Below, one piece after another: positions 36,505-48,600 of a stretch of 64,000 nucleotides of DNA. The notes beneath the pieces were generated by a model, which saw nothing but the letters and a program-made list of their open reading frames with translations, made no database searches and was not told the DNA's origin. How positions within the stretch are numbered: the stretch's first letter is position 1; each line of letters begins with the position of its first letter. Origin of the DNA: Paragonimus westermani (lineage: Eukaryota; Platyhelminthes; Trematoda; Plagiorchiida; Troglotrematidae); assembly GCA_008508345.1 (NCBI GenBank), contig QNGE01003218.1, positions 26,099-90,098 on the forward strand, in the 5' to 3' direction. A program made the translations under genes and the position numbers.

Positions 36505-39500
36505 GTGGCTAGTTTCAAGAGTGACTTCAGAAATTTATTTGCCTAAGGTTTAACCTTCGTATTATTGACCGGAATAAGAACTAAATGCTTATTTTTGACT
36601 TGGTGGTGTATCGATAGTTTCTGCTGAAGTTTTTGCAAGTGACTTCCCTGAAATTTACCATCATCCACATTTCACCGCAACCTTCGCCTCTAGCTACATC
36701 TTTTTTCTTGAGTCTGATGCTTCCTTCGGAATGAGGTTGAACACAGGGTTTACCTGATTACGAGGGTCGTGAACAAGGGTGGGTGATGGTCAATTTGAAA
36801 TAATCTAAATCCCCGTGCTTTTTTTAAACGAATATACTGTTCTCTCTGACATGGGGATGAAAACAAGTCTGCAAAACACCTAATGCAGTCGTAACCCATA
36901 CACCTGAGTATGTTCGGGAAATTCTGTATTTTGATCAGATATGATGTGATGTACTATATGGTTTGACGTCAAACCTGATTGGATGGAAATATGTTACGGT
37001 TGTTGATGTTGACAGACACACCACATGCACTGGAGATAACAAAGTTTGACTACGGCTAAAGGTACGACTGCGTTGTTTTTCACCTAGTTGCACTATTGCA
37101 AATATGTTATTTGGAAGCTCACTGTTATGACATACAACTTGTTGTGCATCTTCTGGCGATGTCAGAATTACTATGGAATGCTGGAGTGCTTGGCAGTTTA
37201 ACGTCGTGGCTGACTGCTTCGACAGTATCCAAGAGACCAAGGTTCTCTGAAGTGGTGAGAAATTCCGTAAAATTGACTGATGACATATTACGTAAACCAT
37301 CGACTGGTAGAAACCGTCTTAACAACAAAATGGCATTCGGTCACCAGGCCCTTCATCACCAGTCATCTACCCGAGTGAATCATGGTCGAAATCACTTTTG
37401 CGTTTAATTGCAGTGTCGATAAGGCGTTCGTAGCGTTCCATTCTGTGTATGTCCTTGAAAGTATTGCGAGCCTTTTGAACAATGTGAGTGAACAATCAAG
37501 TGAGAACAAGTATGTATGAGTAATATGTCAGGTTTGAGACCAAATTTCAGCCAGCCGAAACCATAATGCGGCATCCTTGTTCAGAAATCTAGACACTTGT
37601 ATGCCAGCAAAATACATTGTATTGTTATCATATGTACTGTCGCTAGACATTCTTGATGAGAATAGCACAACACATTTGGAATCGGAAGCGGTCTTATCAA
37701 AGATACATCTTACTTCCAAGAGATAAGATATACTCAAATGTCACGAGATCGACTGGGTTAATGAACAAGAGTCATGAAAGAGTAAAGAAATTCAAGGAAT
37801 GAGCGAAAGTGAAGTTATTCGGGAAAAACATGGCGGGTCCAGGCTTTGTGTAAGATGGAGACAGAAAGTTGATTCCTCACATCTGAACATGAACCGACAG
37901 AGTGCCAGTGTGCGTGCGGTGTTTCCGCCATTGCTGATCTAACCGCGTCACTTGGGCCACATGCATTTCAGGCGAGCTCCGTGCGTGCTTTTATGCAGTC
38001 ACGTTGATACACATCTACATATGGGTGGACAGCAATTCGCGTATTTGAACGAGGCTTTAGTGTCATAATTGTAACGTGCATACAGAAAGGAAAGCAAACG
38101 TACCCAGAAACAAGGTATGCAGCAGTGTCCAGCTAGTCAAATCGACTGCAGCGTAGGGAAAGGATGAAGCCGCTTTTACGCGTCTTGGTTGTTCAGTTAA
38201 CAGTACAAGGTGTGGTTCATTATCTTCGAACGTATGACAGGAGAGGTGTGCAAACGGAGCGTGCCAATTAAAGTTCGGTCTGGATGTGCTTCACTAGCTT
38301 CGGAGGCGACCTACATGGACCTGCAATGACCACCGTTAACAGGTGTGTGAATTGATTTTGGCTCGTATAGTGATTACTCAACTTCATACAGTGTCACAGA
38401 AGATACTACAGGCGTCTTGTTTCAGGTCATCAATGACAACTCTAGTTTAATCTGGTTTAATCGCATCCATTTGCACCATTTCCTAGCTTATGGACACTGT
38501 ATAGTGTGAACATTTTGTTTGAGCCGGAAATCATCGGTCAGAGTGGAAGAATATTTCTGTGCAAACGTAGCTGAAACCATTAGCTCCTCAAAGAAAGTGT
38601 ATTTGGTGCATTCCCATAAATCGAATGACTACTGTGTACATGATGTGCTCACCAATTCCGTCAGTTCATGTTATCCAACACTTTGAAATGCTGATCCATT
38701 TCACGCGGGCTACCCAAAGTATACCGAAACGAGTGGTTTTCGTGACGATTCTGCCAACCTGTGGCAGAGTTGTTGGCGACTTGGTGGTGGTCTCAGCAAA
38801 ATTGTGAATACTTCCCAATCGAAATTCACTTACCGTTCTTGCAGAACTGTCCTGTCGAGAAAGTAAGAGATAACTATACCTCATCCTCAACTAACTATGA
38901 AATTGCTTGTATAACCAGGTTTCTGAAGCCTTTCAAACCGAACTCGTGCACTGTAGCAATATACCTTCAAATCTGTCGTACGCAGTACCTCTCTGAATGC
39001 TAACAATTTGCTGCATCTTTTTTATATGAAGTTGTTGCATACTGAAATTCTGATGTACCATGATGAGTAGATAATTTATTTATTATTTATGAGTGGTGTT
39101 CGGTGGTTTTACGAGGTATTCCACGCAACGTGAAATTATAGTGACCACGAAATTAAAGAAAGTCGCGGTTAACATGGTTGGAACTTCATTGAATCTGCCA
39201 TATGAGAACTATTAACATTAAGATCCGCAGCTTGTTTCAGCAAGCAGAATGTATTCACGTAACGTGTATGTATGTGCACATATAAACAATCACATCAGTT
39301 AACCTAATGTTGGAATAGTTCGAAATGCACCCTTTGAAAACGTCAACCTCCTCATCACAACTGAGGCTATACTGAAATTTAGCAGTGGGCTAACTAGTCT
39401 GGGTTAGTCGCTTTGAATCCATTTGATACTTAAGTGCCTAGACACAACAGGGTGGATCCGGTGAGTGCGCAGAAGCACCAAACGTTGACGGTTCAATTAC

Positions 39501-42500
39501 GGAAACCACAAAACGTGCACAACTAGGTAAGAGGTTGTTCCAGAACTGTTTGCTCTAAGCATGGAACTGAAACCAATGGTGAACTCAGTGTAGCTCTCAC
39601 GTAGAAGCGTACAGCAGGAAGCAGATTTTAACACGAGTCACCTTTATGTGACTTGATTTACGTTTTCGGGCGTTCAACCCACTACAATACAAGTCCGCGT
39701 CCTCAAGATGTTGTTATCTGCGGCGCTGTTCATGAAATCCTCCTATATCAGATACACGAAAAGATTCTCTGTGTTGCACCGATGTGTTTGCTACACAATG
39801 CCTCATAGATTACAGCTGATGAGAACACTCCAGAATTTCTGTCATTTTAGATGGTGACGATTGATTGTCCAATGAAATCCAGCTGGAGTTGCAGTATAAA
39901 CTGTCACTGTGTCCGCGTTTCATCAGAGTTTTGATTTTGTGTTGTTACCGGCAGTTTGGTCCCTGGACTATGCCGGTTCGAAACATATGCTTATTGAAGA
40001 CCTGCAGAAATATGAGGCCCACGCTTGTAGAATGCAGTTTACGCAGACAAGGGTACGACTAGAATGGGATAAGCGGCTTACGATTACATTCAGTGAATTG
40101 CTGTGTATCAGAGATGCAAAATATAACAAGTCTGCGCCTAAAATTTTGTGCCATATTCTGGGAATTCGACTCAGTTTTTTACTCCACTAGGAAATAAATG
40201 TTTATCCTTCCATTATCACGTGTTTTAATCTATCCAGTTCGTTGATAATTACAAATCAGCATTATGCCGTTTTGCAAGTACAATGGTCGTAACAGCACGT
40301 ACATTCGTTTTAAATTAGAGATGTCGATTAACATAAACGTTTCCGCTTCAGACCCTTAGGTTGTCATCTGACAACGGCTCATATATGGGCATGAAGTGGG
40401 GGAGTAGTAAGCTACTTCTTAATTCTGAACGCACTGTTGGAGTTGAAAAGAACATTTCTTTTCTGTTCTGTGTTAACTCCGTAATACCGCAAAAGTGTGG
40501 GTCACAAAGGTTTGTTGGAATCTGCATATGTAACTTTGTCCAAAATAGTTACAAAATCCTGGATATTCATTCATTATTGTGACATGTTTTTGCTGTGCAC
40601 ACGATTCCACTAAAAGGACGTTAGTGTGTATGCTGTTTGATTAGTTTGGAGTAATACAATAAACGAGTTATTTAACCGACCAGATCGCGAACAGTAAATA
40701 AGCATTCAAGATCTGTTATACACTACATGTAAATTACACGAAAGGATATGATTGTACCAAAACTACTGTTATATCAACACATTCTTACACAACCTACATA
40801 GGAGCCTATCTTGAGTGAAATTGAAGTATTGAAATTGGACTTTTCAGGACAAATCATAAAAATGTACGTTGCGTTGGGACTGTAACATGCAGGCCAGCCG
40901 ACTCTACTCTGGATACCCGTGAATTCGCCGACCAACCTTCGGGTAACGTGGACGCACCAGGGGACAGCGCTCTTCCGAAGTAGGGGTTCGAGCAACAGTT
41001 CTGAAAAGAGAAACAATACGAACACACATGAGTCAGTGGCCCAGTAAGCCATGTACACGACTTACACAAACGAAAGCTAAAACGGCACCAACAACACAGC
41101 AGCACGCCCCGTTGCACAACTCAAATTCAATTCGTGCGCGCTCGCTGGTTTCGGTTGCGCGTTACAGGGACAACGAATTAAGTGACCTTGAACTGAATTA
41201 GTACCGAGAACAAACAGTTTCCCAGATGTAGATTACTTTTTTGGAAAGGATCAAATGTTACGGTCACCTGCCAATCAGAAAAGCGGTTCCGACTACTACT
41301 GAAAATCTGCTTATTTTATCACCCCTTGTGCTTGAGTACATCAAACGCAATTTGGTTTCTAGAAATAGGATGAGTTATTAATCTTCACTTGAGAAAATTC
41401 ATTTTCCCACCCTTTAAGGAAAGAACAGAAAAGCAGCCTAAAGTGTATTAAGGTATGCCATGACCTATTGAAATCGAAGGTGCACAACATGAGAAGTATC
41501 CGTGGGTAAGAGCCGATGTTGGCTATGTAAACGAATACCATACAGAAAGTATTCTTCTTTAAAATCACCTTATTTTTGTGAATCAAAAGTGAGGACTTTC
41601 TGACGGGAAGTTGAATTCGATTCTTAAAGTGCTACACAACCAGTCAGAGTCAATCAGGACAAAGAAGAACATTCTCGAAATATTGTGCCAATTGCTCTTC
41701 TGAACTATGAAAGTGAGGTCCGGAAAGCATAGAGAAGTAGAAACGTCACGAGACTTTTGGCAATACCACTTAATGAGCAGCACATTTAGCGAAATGCTTA
41801 TATAACGTTTCTTACAATTACATTTACTTACTATCTTGGCTCCAAATATTGGGAATGTGCTACTGAAGGTGGAACCGTGAAATATACGGAAACGGAGACT
41901 CCATTGTCACTCCTCAACTTCATTTGGTTAAAGGAATATTTCACGAACAAACAATTCTCTTCAGCTCTCAACCACTGAATTGTTCTTCAGGTCAGGTATA
42001 CACCCCAATATTCTTGCAATTATCCCGTGGAGAATGATGTTTACTGTGCCTAATTTGTAGCCATTTTCTGTCGAGGTGGGGCGCGTTACCATAGTTTCTG
42101 TGCTCAAAAGTAGCGTTCGCAATGAGGCCACTTTGGTGTTTCTCAGTTGTAAACACAAAAAAGCTTTTGCTTAGCACAAGTGAACAACAATGCTAGTTGT
42201 ACGTGAGACAGATTGATCATCAGAAACTTTCAGCTTGCTTTCCCTCTTTACAGAGGAAGGAAAACACTAATGTCGTTCTTTCCAGTTATTTGATCTTGAT
42301 TGTGTAATTGATTCACTGAGCCTGAAGCAGCGTTCATGTTGAAGAGCATCTTAACCACGTATTCCACTTATATCCAGGTTATGCGTGTTTTCTGGTTCAG
42401 TTTCCATTTTAAAAAATTGGTTATAGTGCATCAGACGATCTGTCAAGTTTGCAAAACACTCAAGTACGCAGTTGATTTGGTTTGTAACGATGTGACTGAC

Positions 42501-43435
42501 ATTTGTTCTCGATTTTTTCTCTAGTAAGTGCAACCACATAGGTTTCATCAAGACGCCACAAGACAAACTACAAAAACAAGGAATGACTGTTAACAAAAGA
42601 CAATAAAGACTACTATTAGACTCCACGCAATAAGTGGTTGGCTCAGATTGGACGTTAGCTGGGTGTCATATCACCTGATCAGGAGCAAATGTTTTTGTGG
42701 ATAGACTAGACGTGACTTATATGTGTATCCCATCCACTGAATTCACAGTTCTCCGGTTTTACTTCAAAAATGGACTACCAATTCAGACTTTGTCCATGTG
42801 AATTTACCTTTTCACTTGTTCCTGCGGACCAGGTTTTTAGTGGTCGAACAAGAGTGGGGCTTCCGAAATGAATTTGGGAACACCACCCATGTTGGTTGGG
42901 ACACTGCGAAAAACGATCAGCCAACGATGCAACCTTTGTTCATCAGCTTGAAAGTGGGCGTCAGGTAGACACCGACCAATCCTTCCAAGTTGTCTGTCGT
43001 GTACCACGGACCCCATGCAAGCGGTTTGAGGTTGAACACTCTGTACCACAGAGACTGTCAGTATAAATCAGCGTGACTTTGTACCGAGACATCGAAGGTG
43101 GTTTGCCCAGTTGTTACTTTTATCCTGGTCACAAATTCACCGGATCGATGGCAAACATATGTGGTTTGGCTAACAGACAATGATCACATAATGTACCAAT
43201 CATGCCGCCTGCAATTGAGTGGACAGTATATTACGTTCGCCTCATTAATTTCGAAAGACATCTCGAATAAATGTGTCAAATATTTATGTACTTTTAATTA
43301 TCAGTAAAGTGTTCGACTGGGTCTTGCATTTTATTGCCATGAAAGTCACCTTTGAAACACTGAAATAGGTAAATATCACCAATTGCACATCAAGTCAATA
43401 GCAGCATATATCTCTGGAACCGATTTACTGAGTCA
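36505..43435. other. No supported gene except a weak exon candidate at 40.8 kb
   Basis: Overlapping short frames on both strands at 36.9-37.4 kb and 39.9-40.2 kb match no family. No repeats were noticed by eye. Confidence 0.55.
40795..41001 (-). CDS. Weak candidate exon between good splice signals
   Basis: On the minus strand an excellent acceptor (TTTCTCTTTTCAG, exon from about 41,001) is followed by about 68 open codons up to a GTAAGA donor near 40,795. Base composition is more GC-rich than the flanks. The likely frame has spaced Cys and Trp (W-P-A-C-Y-S-P-N-A-T-Y), but no family is recognised, and a second frame is also open for part of the way. No partner exon was found. Confidence 0.22.
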
Positions 43436-43440
43436 ACGTC

Positions 43441-43670
43441 GGCAAACTTCTGGAACTACAAGTAGTACAAAGGACATGTGCCTGTGAAGTCCAAAGTCTA
43501 GCTCACCCTGTTTTGTTGCATTCTGGAGCTCATGGTTGAATATCACTAATGCATTGGCAGACCACTAGAACTACAAGTAGTCCAATGGCCACATGCTAAT
43601 AAAGTCCGAAGTCTAGTTCATTCTGTCGCCTTGCATTAGGGAGCTCACAACTGAATTTCATAAACTCACT
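43441..43670. repeat. Tandem duplication, two units, period 115 bp
   Basis: A unit of about 115 bases beginning GGCAAACTTCTGGAACTACA repeats once (GGCAGACCACTAGAACTACA). Shared landmarks in order are GAACTACAAGTAGT, AAGTC-AAGTCTAG and GGAGCTCA followed by CTGAATTTC/TTGAATATC. The units are moderately diverged, so the duplication is not recent. No coding potential is seen. Confidence 0.85.
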
Positions 43671-44367
43671 CGATTGACTTGTTGAACACTGTGATTATAG
43701 GGGACCTCGCACAATCTATAAGAGGCTGACTCAATCGGTTCACCTCTTTTTATTTGAGAACGAAAGTTCTTGCATGCAATGAGTAATTTTCACTTCACCA
43801 GCGTGGAAATTTATTTCCAAGAAAGTGGCAATCTTTCAGATTTTAATTAAAATAATATTTTTTATTTCCAGAATGAAATATTAATGGTAACCAAGTTCGT
43901 GGTCGGGATTTTCTCCTTATTGTGCTCTGTTACCGGTTAGTTAACATGAAACATTCTGGTTCTTCGGAGGTTTCATGTAAGCATTTCTTCTTAATCTGCA
44001 ACACTGAAAGATGAGTATTTTTTCCAGCAAACTTGATTGCACAAGTTTCATGAAAGTCCAGGTTTATGCTTTATATGATTGCAACTGAACAAATGCATGT
44101 ATCACCAGTGCAGGTTAATCTAACCAAACGCCAGTACGCTGGGGATAGAAGGGGACTGCGCATTATGCACCCCAGGGATTTCAGTTCACGCAACAAAACC
44201 ATCCATTGTTTACTGGAACGTAAATAAAAGAACATTTTATGGTGCTCAAAATGTCAAAGACGTTTAACCGTTTTGTCGGAGGAATGTCCAGGCTCTGTAG
44301 GTGGAAGATTTAGGTTTTTATACGCTCAACGCTTAATTCAGCTTCAAAGTAATCGGTTCATTATTCG

Positions 44368-45126
44368 CTAAAATTCCGGTCAATACCTGAACTTTAGTAG
44401 TTTCACACCGGTCCATCACAAACAGTGAATAGAGTGAATACACTATTCACACGAGCAAGGCGAATCTGTACACAGGACAGTCTTGCGAAGGAATAAGACT
44501 TGATCACATCTATACTACAATCTAACGGGTATCCAAATAGGGTTATCGAAAGGCATAGTAAACCGAAGCCACCTTCCGAACAGGTGGCCACAGTGAGAAA
44601 AAAGAGGGTTTGTATAGAATTGCGCTATAAAGGTGATTATTGCATGCATCAAACAACCCAAAGACTAGTGAATTCGATTAAACGAACATTTAACGCAGCG
44701 GAACTCTGTGTATTAGCCCGGACCCAGAAACTGCCCGTCCCTTCAATCAAAGGAGATCAGCCTATCGGTGCCACCTCACATTGTGTCTACCAATTTACAT
44801 GTAACTGCAATGAAAGTTACATAGGCAGAACCGAGAGGTGCTTGATCTCCAGAGTGAAGGAACATTTGCCTAATTGGGTGCAGAACTCTGTATTACGGAA
44901 GAACGACAATGTGGTTGAAACACGCAAGCAACCAGCGTCCGCAGTCGCGAGACACGTCCTGACCACTGGTCACGTTATCGACCCAATTTGTGCATTCAGA
45001 ATCCTATTACGTCACTCGAATCCAAGATTCTTACGGTTTGCTGAGGCGGTTGCAATCAATCGAATGAAGCCGACTTTGTGTGTTCAGAAACAATTGCTCG
45101 TAAACTTGACCCTTCCCTGGACTTAG
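44368..45126 (+). pseudogene. Penelope-like element: RT end plus open GIY-YIG endonuclease frame
   Basis: The best-preserved endonuclease of the window. The RT end is readable with a frameshift near 44,419: G-Q-Y-L-N-F-S-S-F-T-P-V-H-H-K-Q, then N-R-V-N-T-L-F-T-R-A-R-R-I-C, then an in-frame TAA at 44,494. After that the frame is open for 208 codons to TAG at 45,126: N-G-Y-P-N-R-V-I-E-R-H, linker, H-C-V-Y-Q-F-T-C-N-C, Y-I-G-R-T, R-V-K-E-H-L-P, and a C-terminal F-L-R-F-A-E-A-V-A-I-N-R ending L-T-L-P-W-T. The GIY-like Tyr, the YIG Tyr, the following Arg and the Glu of E-H-L-P are all present, as are the Cys residues typical of PLE endonucleases. It would cut target DNA for retrotransposition, but with no RT core or 5' end the element cannot move on its own. 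Confidence 0.9.
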
Positions 45127-45659
45127 TGACCTTTCCTAAACCACCAATTGACTATCCACCCTGCCCCCCTAAATGCTTGATATAAAAAACCTGTTTCATG
45201 TTATTGTAAATTTGGTACTGACGAGTCAATACGAAATGCTTGCATCTGCCAGTTTTCGTGTTCTAACGGTCTTGTTCAAACTTCTAAGATCTCACTGTCT
45301 GATTGTTCGTTTGCGTTATCATACATGGACCACATTTTTGGAAGCACCACTTGTCTGAATACGATTCGTTACAGACCTAAAATAAGGGATAACTGTTGCT
45401 CAGTAAAATTCTCGAAGGTTTTTTGTGGAGATAAAAGCGGAAAATATTGAAGTGGCTTCGCGTAACTAAGTCATGTGAAGCCATAATTTGTGTGAATAGG
45501 CTTCCATTAGCCCGAAGCCTTTCATTAAATGTATTAGAAAATTAAGGAAGTGTAATACCATCGAGATTAGCTGACATGCGGATAAAACGTTCTGACCTTC
45601 TTTAGAACACTTGATCCACTTCATCAATAACAAAAGAAGATATATCACAAGGTGTTGAC

Positions 45660-45679
45660 GTTTCGTTTACTGCCCTCAG
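45660..45679 (-). ncRNA. Degenerate hammerhead-like motif near PLE at 44.4 kb
   Basis: The minus strand reads CTGAGGG, CAGTAAAC, then GAAAC and GTC. The layout resembles PLE ribozyme ends, but the gap is only 8 bases with no pairing stem II, and the last base of the first core half is G. It lies about 530 bases past the endonuclease stop and on the other strand, as in the foldback copies. Confidence 0.3.
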
Positions 45680-45689
45680 TCACAAACGT

Positions 45690-48600
45690 AAGGCGTTAGA
45701 CTATAGAGGACATGCGGATGGCTACAAAAAAGGTCAACGACTGAGTTTATATGAAACAGGAACTGTCCTCAATTTCGGAGCAGTTAAACAGCATGGGTCA
45801 ACATTCTATTCCGCACGACGAGTATTGATTAGCAGTTCAGTAGGCACCAATCTATTCTGCCGAAACAGACGTCATCGTAACTGCAAATAAACTGATATAT
45901 TTTAATATTTTATTTTTGTATCTGACGAGAATGAACAAACTGTTAACATGTCGATAAATGGCTCCTATCACTATGACCTGTTCGTACACTGATTATCTGG
46001 GAGTCGACACGGAAAACATTCAGCTGCGTGTGCTAATGCAAATAACCCATGTCGTTGTCATCCTAGTGCCATCGCACTTTCAAGGCAGTCATGCACAAAC
46101 TGCGATCATTGGACACTCTTTCAAGACAGGTAAATTTTATAGTATGGATACCGAGTTATGCCGTGCAGACATTGTTCCATCCGAAACGTTGTCCTTGACC
46201 TAGATACGATTTATAGTTTTCCGTAACGGTAGCGCTTAATCTCTAGCTTGAGAACAAAGTGTTGACACGCTGTCCCCTTGAGGTTGCACCAAAACCAGAT
46301 GTCCCAAGAGATTATACGAATTTGTTGAAGCATGTTCGTTGTGTTCTGGTTTCGGAATAATCGCTCAGCAATAGAAATAGACAAGTGAACTGATGACATC
46401 TTGATATGTACGTCCTCTTTCGTTAAATGGAACTAAACGTCCTGACTAAGTATTGACCTGAGTGTAAGATATTGGAAACCTATGTTCTTCATCCTGTCTT
46501 CTTTATTAAACTGCCGGTAACAGAACAAAACTGAGAGAGCTATAACTTGATTTTCAAACGTTATCTGATAATTAATTAGAGCTTTGTTGTCCGAGTTAGG
46601 AAGTCGGTAGTCTTGCCACTGAATACGAAACAGGCGGACGACCTTACACACTTTTATCTGTTTGATACAGTAAGGTAGAATAAAGAGGCACAGAGGCTAC
46701 GTGGGCCGCATTATCTGAGTGGTTTTGTTAGTTTTGAGATAACCTGCTCTTAAGTCTGTAGAGCACATAGGAGAGCAAACAGAATGAAGCGTTCAGCTGA
46801 TCGAGATGTCTAAAGCACTAGATGTTGCTCATTCAGTTTGCCAGTTTGCTGCAGAAAGAAATATTATGAGACGTCAGAGTTTTGCTTGTAACCCCAAGTC
46901 ACGCGTATACGTAATCAGCACGTCCTTGACTTTCACACGTTGGGTTGTGCTTACAATGAGGGTGATTATCCAAATTTTTAGTTTTCACGAGAGTGACATA
47001 GGCTGAACACAGCGTCAGAGGATGGCTTCTAATGGTACTGCTAATTTCAACACTTTTAACCTCGTTCTGCGTACATGTTGAGGGCAAGGCGAACTCATTG
47101 GGGTTATCTGTACAAAATGTTCTCTAAATGCACTGTTTTTATGGAAGCGGTGTTAAAAACGCTCATCGTTTCACTTTTCTACACAGTATTGAGCTAGCCA
47201 CATGGAAAAACAATGTTGCGGTTTTCGGAAATTTAATTTATCTTGATTCAGGACGTCAACGGCGAAAACAAATGCTGATTGTTGTGAGATCGTTGCAGTT
47301 TGTTCGTTCATTCAGTCTACACCTATTCACTCTGTTTTGTTGTGTGGTTGTAATTTATCGATAGTATTCCATCAAAGGCGATCAACAAGAATAAACTAAT
47401 TGTTGACATCTTGCAGCATTTTTGTATCCTTTGTTTCAAGTTTATTTTATAATCTTTGCAGTTGTTTTCGATTGAGCATGGAAAATGAAGTTGTTTGTTG
47501 GGTGGTTTATTGTTCTGCTCCAAAGAACATCAAAGTTCCTAAAAAGCGCCAAATGAAACTGAGAAATATGTGTGAAAAGTATGTGTTCTGTCAAATTCAC
47601 AAACAGGCCTCAAAACTTCTGAATCAGATCACGATTCTTTACAACGTCCATAATGTTCGATCGGTTGGAACGGGCAATTGTGATATGTTTTGATGTTACA
47701 ATATAAGCAAGTTGATAACGTTGCTGCATTCTGTTCGAGTCAACTATCTGCGGGTAAACCTTGGTCGGAAAACCTGAACTTACAGGCCTTTAAAGTTAGT
47801 TTTTCAACGCGTTTCGTTACGGAAGACAGAGTAAAACCATTCACAGTCAGAGGTAGCGGGCAACAAATGATGCACTGGAATATCAATGTAGAACTTTGTA
47901 CTAACTGCACCTTAGAATATGACCAGATCAACGATTATTCGGTCTTACTCGAGTCTTTCATGTAAGGTTGGATAGGAACACATCAGCCAGACTATCGACA
48001 ACCAGATAAAAGAAGCTTATCTCAACACGGTTAATAGGAAACAAGGCATAGCAAAAGATATAACGTACAATGAACTTTATGGAAAGTTTGCCGATCATGA
48101 ATGTATGCTCCTACCGGACTGGGAGTTGTCGTTCGAGAAAATGAACTACACCGGTGAAACATACCACTTAACCGGTTCACCTTGTCATTGATTTCAAGTG
48201 AACACTGGACAAAATTCTAGCGTATGGCCAAACAGTTAATGTAGCAAAACCGAAAAATGCTATTGTTTTTGAATAATGCAACCGGAAATTGGGTAAAATA
48301 TGCGAATTTATGAATCAGAGTATCCGTTCTTTCATCCAATATTAGCCAAACAGTCTGATCTACGTGTTAGCTAGAAACTCTGGCTCACGCTTGATCAACA
48401 GCATGATGAATCAGTTGGCAGATCAAGTGGATGTCGTGTCGCCCGGATTTGTTTTTTAGACAAAACAAGGTAACTGTTCCACTCTACAGTCTTTCCTCTG
48501 ACACTGCCTATATTCCTGTTTGGAATACTCTTCAACTAGCAATAAAGGGAATATGGTTGTCTGGAAGGAATATGCAACTGTCTTTTAAATAACGATTGTT

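Noticed and set aside
37096..37407. Overlapping 67-121-codon frames on both strands
   Set aside because: Frames of this size are expected by chance here; no domain or splice support was found.
46360..46385. A CTGAGCGA ... GAAACC arrangement on the minus strand
   Set aside because: The first core half does not fit CUGANGA and no stem II can form.
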